Assembly (NCBI GenBank): GCA_937875035.1 | Contig: CALNCF010000309.1 | Location: 1 to 5,756 of the forward strand | DNA length: 5,756 nucleotides | Direction of reading: 5' to 3' | Source: an uncultured Sphingobacteriaceae bacterium | GTDB lineage: Bacteria > Bacteroidota > Bacteroidia > Sphingobacteriales > Sphingobacteriaceae | Shown here: positions 1 through 5,756 of the stretch, piece by piece | Layout: every line of letters starts with the position of its first letter | Numbering within the stretch: the first letter of the stretch is position 1 | The notes under the pieces: model-generated | What the model saw: the letters and a program-made list of their open reading frames with translations, nothing else | Told to the model about the DNA's origin: nothing | The model's database searches: none | Made by a program: the position numbers and the translations under genes

Positions 1-2808
1 TTTAAGCGAGGTCATCTCCATGCGAAGCTCTGTTTTCTTCTCCTTGGTAGCGGTGAATAGTTGCTCAGCCTGTTCTTTCTTATGGCGTACCAGGCGCAGC
101 TGCTCTTCCAGCTCGCTGATGAGTCCGCGCGATTTATAATATTCCTGCTCGGCTTCCTGCGTGGCCTTCTCCATCCGCTCTTTCTGGTCGTACATGCCGA
201 TCAGCTCATCGTCGTTGGTATCAGAGTTCGATACGATCTCGCGGATGCCGCTTTGCGCTGCTTCAAATTCAGCCGTATTGATATGGATACGCTCGTTGAG
301 GGTCTTGAGATTATTGTTCTTATACTCCGCCTCTTTCTCGATCGTGTTTACCTTATTCTGCTGCTGGTGAAATTCGATGTTCTTCTGGTTGTAGCGTGCC
401 GATTTCTCACTCAGGCTTTCGTTCAGCTCGCTGAAACGGTCCTGGATCTCCATCACGTTCTCACTCAGCGATTCCTTTTGCAGGTTTGCCTTCTCCAGCT
501 CCGGAACCATGGCTTCCAGGTTCAGGTTATATTCCTCGATCTTACGTTCAATATCTTCCCGGCGCACGCTGCTGTTGCTGATAAAGGTATTATACTGGTC
601 CTGGCGGGTCTTATAGGAAATGAGCTCGGTGTTTACCTTGTTGATCTCATCGCGCAGCGCGGCCAGCTCCTGCTGGCGGGTGCTTTGCTTCAATTGTTGT
701 AACCTGCTCTGTAATTTATCGAGCTGCTCGTTGTATTTGTCGAGGTTCGTGTGGATCTCCCTGATCTCTTTCTCCAGCACTTCCAGGTTTTTTGCCCGGC
801 CGATCCGTTTTCCTTCGAACAGGCCTACCGATCCGCCGGAAAGAGATACCCTTGTTTTATTGAACTTCCCGCTCTTGGCCAATACAACGGTATCGCCTTC
901 GAGCGTCCTGCTGATCTGGTTATCTTCATCCGCGTCGATCACAAATACATTACCCAGTAAATAATGAGCCAGGCGCTGGTATTTGTAATCCACGTTGATC
1001 ACTTCCAGGGCAGGAGTCAGGTTGGTATCTGTCGTGCCGGACCCTTCGGCCTGGATATTCTTCAGCGCTTCGAGCACAAAGAAGTTTGCTTTCCCTTTTG
1101 CCGATTTTCCGAGGAGCTGTATACCTGCTGTAGCTTCCTGGTAGGTTTCCACCACGTAATAGTTCAGGTAGCTTTCCAGGTAATTCTCGATCGCGATGCG
1201 GTAATCTTCCTGGCAGAACAGGATGTCGGAAAGGAGTGGAGCGTTCTTCGACCACTCGTTGTTCTTTTTCAGGAATTTAATGGATTCAGGGAAGCCTTCC
1301 AGGCTTTCCACCAGGCTCTTGGTCAGGTTGAACTCATTCTGCTTTGCATCGATCTTCCGGTGTTCCTGCGCGGAAACCTTTTTCAGCTCTTCGATCGAAG
1401 CCTCGGCATTTTCAATATCCTGCTTGAGCTGCTCCTCAAAGCCGGTGAGCTCTTCCAGCGCTTTGTGCTTAACCGCGCTTTGCGATTCGAGCTTTTCTAT
1501 CTCCTGGTCGAACTCGTAAAGCTCTTCCTTACGCAGGTTGGTTTCTGTTGTATTCCTGGCGATCTCCTGTTCAAGACCCTCTTTCTGGATCCTGACGATC
1601 TCGATCTCTTTTTCGTTCTTGTAAATGATATTCTGGTTTTCCTGCAAGGCTTGCTGAGCCTGGTCGAGCCCAGCTTTGCAGGCCTGGTGATCGGAGCGGA
1701 GCTTGTCCACCTCCTCTTTCAGGTAGCCCAGGTCATTTTCGATCTGGCTGAACATCTCCGCTTCGATCTTGCGGGAATTATTCAGCCTGCTCAGGTCTTC
1801 TTCAATATTTTCTACAGAACGACGATCGATCTCCAGATCGGCGCTCAGCCGGCGTTCCTTTTCCTGTAAGAAATTCAGGCGTTCATTCTTGATCTTCTTT
1901 TCGTTCTCATACTGGCGGATCTTGCTCACATATTCGTTCGTTTCCTTTTGCTGGAAAGAAAGATTTTTCTCCTTGTTCAGGTTCTCCAGCTTCTCTTCCT
2001 GGATCTTCGCTTCGAACTGGTCGATATCTGTATTATAGCGCGAACGCTCATCGTTATGCGACTCTTCCTGCTGGTCGAGCTTCTCCATCGACTCCTTCAG
2101 ACCCTGTATACGGAAGGATGCGAGCTGAGTGCTCAGCTCCTTGTACTGTTCTTTCAGCTTGTAATAGCGTTCCGTCTTTTTCGCCTGGCTTTCCAGTGTT
2201 TTCAGGTTCTTCTCGATCTCGAAAAGCACATCCTCCACGCGGCTCAGGTCGGCATCGGTGTCTTTCAGCTTATTCAGGGTTTGTTTCTTCCTGATCTTGT
2301 ATTTAGATACGCCCGCAGCTTCTTCAAACAGGGCTCTTCTCGAGTTTTCTTTGTTATTCAGGATCTCTTCGATCATCTTCAGCTCGATGATCGAGTAGGA
2401 GTCTGGGCCGATACCCGTATCGAGGAACAGGTCGGTAATGTCCTTCAGTCGGCACTGCACATCATTCAGGCGGTATTCGCTTTCTCCCGAACGGTACAGC
2501 TTACGTGTAATCGTAACAGTGGTATATTCAGTGGGAAGAATGTTTTTGGTATTGTCGAAAGTAAGGGATACTTCGGCAAGATTGGAAGGCTTGCGGGTAC
2601 GTGTTCCGTTGAAGATGATGTTCTCCATCTTCTCCGAACGAAGCATCTTGGTGCTTTGCTCGCCCAGTACCCAGCGGATCGAATCCACCACGTTTGATTT
2701 TCCGCATCCGTTCGGACCCACAATAGCCGTTACACCCTCATCAAAGTTGATCGTGATCTTGTCGCCAAAACTTTTAAAGCCCTTTATTTCTAATGATTTT
2801 AATCTCAC
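1..2808 (-). CDS. smc: Chromosome segregation/condensation protein SMC, N-terminal 936 residues (C-terminus off window)
   Basis: SMC is the ATPase of the bacterial SMC-ScpAB complex, which organises and helps segregate the nucleoid. The frame is open without a stop from 2808 to the left edge. Residues 1-15 have the typical SMC opening (KSLEIKGFKSFGD). Walker A is GPNGCGKS at 31-38, followed by the conserved DSIRWVLGEQ and the head segments FNGTRTR, AEVSLTFDN and RLKDITDLFLDTG. FEEAAGVSKYKIRKKQ at 161-176 leads into the first coiled-coil arm, to about 495. The hinge spans about 517-670 and ends in GGSVGLFEGKRIGR. The return arm, rich in Glu, Lys and Gln, runs to the edge. SMC proteins are usually near 1150-1200 residues, so the ABC signature, Walker B and D-loop should lie beyond position 1. 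The start is GTG at 2808-2806: an in-frame TAA lies four codons upstream, and the next in-frame ATG (codon 55) is past Walker A. The Q-loop position has Glu142 instead of Gln. Confidence 0.97.
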   Translation of the reverse strand, partial: MRLKSLEIKGFKSFGDKITINFDEGVTAIVGPNGCGKSNVVDSIRWVLGEQSTKMLRSEKMENIIFNGTRTRKPSNLAEVSLTFDNTKNILPTEYTTVTITRKLYRSGESEYRLNDVQCRLKDITDLFLDTGIGPDSYSIIELKMIEEILNNKENSRRALFEEAAGVSKYKIRKKQTLNKLKDTDADLSRVEDVLFEIEKNLKTLESQAKKTERYYKLKEQYKELSTQLASFRIQGLKESMEKLDQQEESHNDERSRYNTDIDQFEAKIQEEKLENLNKEKNLSFQQKETNEYVSKIRQYENEKKIKNERLNFLQEKERRLSADLEIDRRSVENIEEDLSRLNNSRKIEAEMFSQIENDLGYLKEEVDKLRSDHQACKAGLDQAQQALQENQNIIYKNEKEIEIVRIQKEGLEQEIARNTTETNLRKEELYEFDQEIEKLESQSAVKHKALEELTGFEEQLKQDIENAEASIEELKKVSAQEHRKIDAKQNEFNLTKSLVESLEGFPESIKFLKKNNEWSKNAPLLSDILFCQEDYRIAIENYLESYLNYYVVETYQEATAGIQLLGKSAKGKANFFVLEALKNIQAEGSGTTDTNLTPALEVINVDYKYQRLAHYLLGNVFVIDADEDNQISRTLEGDTVVLAKSGKFNKTRVSLSGGSVGLFEGKRIGRAKNLEVLEKEIREIHTNLDKYNEQLDKLQSRLQQLKQSTRQQELAALRDEINKVNTELISYKTRQDQYNTFISNSSVRREDIERKIEEYNLNLEAMVPELEKANLQKESLSENVMEIQDRFSELNESLSEKSARYNQKNIEFHQQQNKVNTIEKEAEYKNNNLKTLNERIHINTAEFEAAQSGIREIVSNSDTNDDELIGMYDQKERMEKATQEAEQEYYKSRGLISELEEQLRLVRHKKEQAEQLFTATKEKKTELRMEMTSLK

Positions 2809-2821
2809 CTGCCTGTATTAA

Positions 2822-2853
2822 TTAGAAGTTTATACCAAATTTAAATATCTTTA
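2822..2853 (+). promoter_or_regulatory. Weak candidate promoter for the rightward genes
   Basis: TATCTTTA at 2846-2853 matches the TAnnTTTG -7 consensus except at the last base. TTAG at 2822-2825, 20 bp upstream, is an imperfect -33 element. The -7 box ends 43 bp before the ATG at 2897. Both elements are degenerate, so this is only the best available candidate. Confidence 0.22.
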
Positions 2854-2866
2854 CAAATACCGTTAA
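2836..2866 (-). promoter_or_regulatory. Candidate Bacteroidota-type promoter for smc
   Basis: On the minus strand, TAAATTTG (2843 to 2836) matches the Bacteroidota primary-sigma -7 consensus TAnnTTTG exactly. About 20 bp upstream is TTA (2866 to 2864), an imperfect match to the -33 TTG element. The -7 box ends 27 bp before the GTG start, which would give a leader of roughly 20 nt. The assignment rests on motif matching and spacing only. The region is A/T-rich, so chance matches are possible. Confidence 0.45.
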
Positions 2867-2896
2867 GAACAAGTTTTTTTATTCACATTTCCGCTT

Positions 2897-3409
2897 ATGA
2901 ATGTTGAAAATATTCTCTACCTCGTACTGGGTATAATTATCTTTATTGCAAAGACTTACAATGATTACAGGAAGCAGGAAGAGGAGAAGAAAAAGGCAGA
3001 GCAACGGAGAAGGGCGGAAGCAGGCTCTCCCGGATCGTCGGAAACGGCTCCTGCAAAGCCTGTCACCACATTCGAAGAGGTGCTGAACGAATGGCTCGAT
3101 ATTCCCAGGACGGCCCCTGTACCGGAGCCGTCGGCCGAAGACCTAAAACCTGCACAATTGCCACGGGAAGGAAGCACGAACCGCGAACCTGTTTACACTC
3201 ATCAGCCGGTCGAAACCGTATATCCTTCACGTGAGCCATCACGATCCGGCTACCAGTCTGAGATGCCTGAAGAGGTTTTGAAAGTCAGGTCCTTACGGGC
3301 GCTTCACCGTCCTGCTCCGAAGCCGGAAGAGGAGGAAGAAAGACAGGTAACGTTCGATCTGCGAGAGGCGATGATCCAGCAGGCTATCCTGAATCGGCCC
3401 GATTATTGA
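2897..3409 (+). CDS. Small single-pass membrane protein of unknown function with a conserved-looking C-terminal motif
   Basis: This encodes 170 residues and I cannot name a function. Residues 5-18 (NILYLVLGIIIFIA) form one hydrophobic segment. A strongly basic and acidic stretch follows (about 22-41, rich in K, R, E and Q). By the positive-inside rule this suggests the N-terminus outside and the bulk of the protein in the cytoplasm. Residues 42-148 are low-complexity, rich in Pro, Glu and Ser, and probably a disordered linker. The last 18 residues (FDLREAMIQQAILNRPDY, 153-170) look like a short amphipathic helix ending in an Asn-Arg-Pro motif. From memory, similar short tails end small single-pass proteins in other Bacteroidota, but I cannot verify this here. 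The ATG at 2897 keeps the membrane segment intact; the ATG at 2901 is out of frame. No Shine-Dalgarno site is evident, as is common in this phylum. The gene diverges from smc and lies 22 bp before the beta-helix gene. Confidence 0.85.
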   Translation: MNVENILYLVLGIIIFIAKTYNDYRKQEEEKKKAEQRRRAEAGSPGSSETAPAKPVTTFEEVLNEWLDIPRTAPVPEPSAEDLKPAQLPREGSTNREPVYTHQPVETVYPSREPSRSGYQSEMPEEVLKVRSLRALHRPAPKPEEEEERQVTFDLREAMIQQAILNRPDY

Positions 3410-3431
3410 TACTTCCCCGAAAAATATTATT

Positions 3432-3491
3432 ATGAAAAAATTGATTTTTTTTATGGTGTGCGCATTTTTTGGTGCGCTCACTTCCAGTGCG
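3432..3491 (+). other. Signal peptide (Sec/SPI) of the beta-helix protein
   Basis: Residues 1-20 have a basic n-region (MKK), a hydrophobic core (LIFFMVCAFFGAL) and a c-region TSSA with small residues at -3 (Ser18) and -1 (Ala20). Predicted cleavage leaves Gln21 as the new N-terminus. Bacteroidota signal-peptidase-I substrates often have Gln at +1, which can be cyclised to pyroglutamate. Cys10 lies inside the hydrophobic core and is not followed by a lipobox-type context, so a lipoprotein is unlikely. Confidence 0.85.
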
Positions 3492-5756
3492 CAGTATAAT
3501 AGTTCGGGAAATCATCTTTCCTGGACTCCCGACAGCCTGGTCGCTCATAGCGCCGGCGCCTTTGTCGATTCCGGTTCCTTTTATCGTGTAAGGACCAATT
3601 TAAAGATCTCAAGAACAGATACCTTAAAGATATTTTCAGACAAGCCGATCCTTGTGGATTCAGGTGTTCATATCGAGATCTTCGGTGTGCTATTCCTGGA
3701 CGGAGGTGCTAATAAAGTACTGATCTCTGCCTACGATTCTACCAAGAATTTCCGGGGCTTTTCATTCGACAGCACCAGCGCATCTTATATTAAGAATGCG
3801 ATTATCCAGTTTGGCGGAGGGGTCCGTATCCTTGACTGTGATATGCTGATCGAAAACTCGGTGATCCGTAAGCACAGCCGTGCCAATGCTACGGCAGCGA
3901 TCAACCTGTTCCGCGCGAACCCGATCATCCGCAACAACCAGATCCTCGAGAACCGCGGAAGCGCGATCGCAGGGGGAGCGAATATCGCGAACGCGCCACA
4001 GATCATCGGTAATTATATCTATGGCAATAATACACAGAACGACAACCGTCCACAGGTCAGCATTGGCGCTACGGGAACAAAGACCCTGATCATCAGGAAC
4101 AATTCGATCATCGGCAACCGTTCATTAACCATGGCCGGAGGAGTTTCGGTCTTTCCTTTAGGTGTGGCGAAATCCATTGTAGATAGCAACCTCATTACTG
4201 ATAACCGTTATGGTATGACCATGATCGGTTCGAATAACACCGCGGTAATTTCCAATAATACCATCAGGAATAATAATTCACAGGGTGACCCTAACCTTGG
4301 AGGAAGCGGTCTGAATTTCCAGGGAGATACGACGAATATCGGTATGGTTTCGAATAACATCATCTCCGGGAACCTTTGGGGAGTAACGATCCAGACCAAC
4401 GCCCGCCCGAATTTAGGTGAAACAGGTGTAAATGCCGGGAAGAATCATTTTTCAAACAACTCCAACGGAGGGATCGTATACGCCTTATTCAACAATACAC
4501 CGCAGCCTATTAAAGCGCAGAACAACCGCTGGGAGAATTTTACCACAGCAGCAGGCGTAGAATCTGTGATCACACATAAAGCAGATAACCCGGCTTATGG
4601 CGAGGTAGATTATGATCCTTTTGATGCTAACCGTTTTGCCTATGTTTCCCCGGGAACAGGCAAGCGTTTAACGCTGGATTCGATCGTTAATGATACCAGT
4701 GGTGCAGTGATCGACAGCGGCAGCTTTTATCGTGTGGCTTTCAACATCACCATTTCCGCAACAGATACCCTGGAGATTCTGAAGTCGGGAACCGTGAAGC
4801 TGGATTCAGCCGTACTGGTTTCTGTAGACGGGGGTGTACTGACCATCGACCCGAGAGATTCCCTGCTTATTCCAAGCGTGGTATACTTTACAAGCAGTGT
4901 ACCGGGTAAGAATTATAAAGGCTTTACTATTGACGGATCGCACGGTACGGTGATCCGTAACGCGTCCATTGAAAATGGTGGCGGGATCCGCCTGCTCGAT
5001 TCAGACATCCTGATCGAAAAATCGGCGATCCGTAACAACGACAGGGGTAATGCTACTGCCGCGATCAACCTGTTCCGCTCGAACCCGATCATCCGGGAGA
5101 ATACCATCGAAACCAATATGGGCAGTGCCATTGCAGGCGGAGCGAACATCGCGAACGCGCCTCAGATCATCAATAACTATATCTACAGCAATAATATGCA
5201 GAATGATAACCGTCCGCAGATCAGCATCGGCGCGACCGGCACCAAGACACTGGTGATCAAAGGAAACCTGATCCTGGGTAACCGTATGCAGACGATGGTA
5301 GGCGGTGTTTCGATATTCCCGCTGGGACAGGCTCAGTCTATTGTAGATAGCAATGTGATCGCGGATAACCGTTATGGATTGACCATGATCGGCTCGAACA
5401 ATAAAGCGCTGATCTCCAATAACACGAACAAAAACAACAATTCGCAGATCGACCCGATGCTGGGCGGCAGCGGACTGAACTTCCAGGGTGATACCACCAA
5501 TGTGGCCATTGTAACAGGTAACAAGATCAGCGGTAACTTGTGGGGAGTGACCATCCAGACCAATGCGCGTCCGAACCTGGGCGAAGTAGGTGGTAATGCT
5601 GGTGAAAATACTTTCTCGAACAATGGAAACGGTGGAGATACCATTGCCATCTTCAATAATACCCCGCAACATATCAAAGCACAGAATAACCGCTGGGAGG
5701 ATTTCACCACGCTTGCACAGGTAGAAGAGGTGATTGTTCACCAGGTAGACGACCAT
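3432..5756 (+). CDS. Secreted tandem right-handed beta-helix repeat protein, N-terminal 775 residues (C-terminus off window)
   Basis: The frame is open from the ATG at 3432 to the right edge. Residues 1-20 form a signal peptide, so the mature protein is exported. It is rich in Asn, Ile and Gly and is built of short PbH1-like strands such as NNTIRNN, SNLITDNRYG and GNYIYGNN, typical of right-handed parallel beta-helices of the pectate-lyase/NosD type with Asn ladders. Two large units follow one another, about 30-396 and 413 onward. Their cores (128-382 and 516-770) align without gaps at about 76% identity by hand count. Each unit closes with a KAQNNRWE segment; unit 1 then has GEVDYDPF, resembling the N-W-W-G...VDYSPF closure of many beta-helix domains. 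I see no recognisable catalytic residues, so an adhesin, a structural surface protein or a polysaccharide-binding/lyase-like role all remain open. A C-terminal type IX secretion sorting domain would be expected beyond the edge but cannot be seen. The next in-frame Met (residue 8) would lose the Lys-Lys n-region, so 3432 is preferred. Confidence 0.9.
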   Translation, partial: MKKLIFFMVCAFFGALTSSAQYNSSGNHLSWTPDSLVAHSAGAFVDSGSFYRVRTNLKISRTDTLKIFSDKPILVDSGVHIEIFGVLFLDGGANKVLISAYDSTKNFRGFSFDSTSASYIKNAIIQFGGGVRILDCDMLIENSVIRKHSRANATAAINLFRANPIIRNNQILENRGSAIAGGANIANAPQIIGNYIYGNNTQNDNRPQVSIGATGTKTLIIRNNSIIGNRSLTMAGGVSVFPLGVAKSIVDSNLITDNRYGMTMIGSNNTAVISNNTIRNNNSQGDPNLGGSGLNFQGDTTNIGMVSNNIISGNLWGVTIQTNARPNLGETGVNAGKNHFSNNSNGGIVYALFNNTPQPIKAQNNRWENFTTAAGVESVITHKADNPAYGEVDYDPFDANRFAYVSPGTGKRLTLDSIVNDTSGAVIDSGSFYRVAFNITISATDTLEILKSGTVKLDSAVLVSVDGGVLTIDPRDSLLIPSVVYFTSSVPGKNYKGFTIDGSHGTVIRNASIENGGGIRLLDSDILIEKSAIRNNDRGNATAAINLFRSNPIIRENTIETNMGSAIAGGANIANAPQIINNYIYSNNMQNDNRPQISIGATGTKTLVIKGNLILGNRMQTMVGGVSIFPLGQAQSIVDSNVIADNRYGLTMIGSNNKALISNNTNKNNNSQIDPMLGGSGLNFQGDTTNVAIVTGNKISGNLWGVTIQTNARPNLGEVGGNAGENTFSNNGNGGDTIAIFNNTPQHIKAQNNRWEDFTTLAQVEEVIVHQVDDH
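3813..4577 (+). repeat. Beta-helix repeat unit 1, conserved core (residues 128-382)
   Basis: This 765-bp segment pairs with 4977-5741 at a constant offset of 1164 bp with no indel. Comparing translations by hand gives about 194 identities in 255 residues. Shared landmarks are AINLFR, GGANIANAPQII, NDNRPQ, SIGATGTKTL, SIVDSN, GSGLNFQGDTTN, SGNLWGVTIQTNARPNLGE and KAQNNRWE. The full unit probably starts near residue 30, but its N-terminal part is much less similar to that of unit 2. Confidence 0.93.
4977..5741 (+). repeat. Beta-helix repeat unit 2, conserved core (residues 516-770)
   Basis: This is the second copy of the repeated core. Coding-frame register is kept exactly. Longer nucleotide identities are short, for example the 18-base run gcgatcaacctgttccgc, because synonymous positions have diverged. 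The closing VDYDPF-type segment of this unit would fall just past the window edge, so whether a third unit or a C-terminal domain follows is unknown. Confidence 0.93.

Larger units (their letters stand above)
2809..2896. promoter_or_regulatory. Divergent intergenic region between smc and the small membrane-protein gene
   Basis: This 88-bp A/T-rich stretch separates two start codons that point away from each other, so it must carry any local promoters for both. It holds no open frame of note and no convincing hairpin. A run of seven T residues at 2874-2880 has no stem before it on the plus strand and is read here as an A/T-rich leader rather than a terminator. Candidate -7 elements for the two directions lie almost back to back at 2836-2843 and 2846-2853. 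Confidence 0.6.

Noticed and set aside
61..2821. Long plus-strand open frames opposite smc (for example 61-702, 964-1869, 1948-2697)
   Set aside because: They read as Leu/Val/Phe-rich antisense copies of coiled-coil codons (CTG, CAG, GAG, AAG reversed). The minus-strand SMC frame is continuous and has clear family motifs.
2873..2880. T-run as a possible terminator in the intergenic region
   Set aside because: No GC-rich inverted repeat precedes it on the plus strand, and no gene transcribed rightward ends upstream of it.
3410..3431. Possible regulatory element between the two plus-strand genes
   Set aside because: The 22 bases contain no hairpin, promoter-like match or clear Shine-Dalgarno site. 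It appears to be a simple A/T-rich spacer.
3785..5710. Paired shadow frames at matching places in the two repeat units (for example 3880-4089 with 5050-5256, and 4208-4399 with 5372-5710)
   Set aside because: Their similarity to each other is explained by the 1164-bp duplication of the real coding frame, not by independent genes.
5001..5756. Long minus-strand open frame under the beta-helix gene
   Set aside because: It is antisense to a frame with a signal peptide and tandem homologous domains. Its composition (His, Arg, Val, Asp) matches the reversed ATC/GAT/AAC-rich codons, and it has no recognisable family features.
1..5756. RNA genes, CRISPR array, insertion sequence or phage features
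   Set aside because: Almost all bases are covered by three coding frames. No tRNA-like cloverleaf, short spaced direct repeats, terminal inverted repeats or transposase/integrase motifs were seen.

Overview
The window looks like chromosomal DNA of a member of the Bacteroidota. The evidence is a Bacteroidota-style SMC protein, an exported protein whose signal peptide is followed directly by Gln, A/T-rich start regions without clear Shine-Dalgarno sites, and a TAnnTTTG-type -7 element. Base composition is moderate, near half G+C by eye. I cannot name a genus.

Layout: (1) Positions 1-2808 on the minus strand hold the first 936 codons of smc, the chromosome-organising SMC ATPase. They cover the N-terminal head half, the first coiled-coil arm, the hinge and most of the return arm. 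The C-terminal head half lies beyond position 1. (2) Positions 2809-2896 are an 88-bp divergent intergenic region with a plausible smc promoter and a weaker rightward candidate. (3) Positions 2897-3409 on the plus strand encode a small protein of unknown function with one membrane segment, a charged and Pro-rich linker, and a compact C-terminal motif. (4) From 3432 to the right edge on the plus strand, one reading frame of 775 codons stays open. It encodes a secreted, Asn-rich protein with two large right-handed beta-helix units in tandem, offset by 388 residues (1164 bp).

The smc gene is housekeeping and probably unrelated in function to the two rightward genes. Those two are 22 bp apart with no visible terminator, so they may be co-transcribed, but nothing in the sequence links their functions. 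The most notable feature is the internal duplication. About 255 residues align between the two units without a gap at about 76% identity (hand count), and stretches with identical protein sequence differ at many synonymous positions. This points to an old duplication kept under strong protein-level constraint. No RNA gene, mobile element, CRISPR array or complete novel system is visible.
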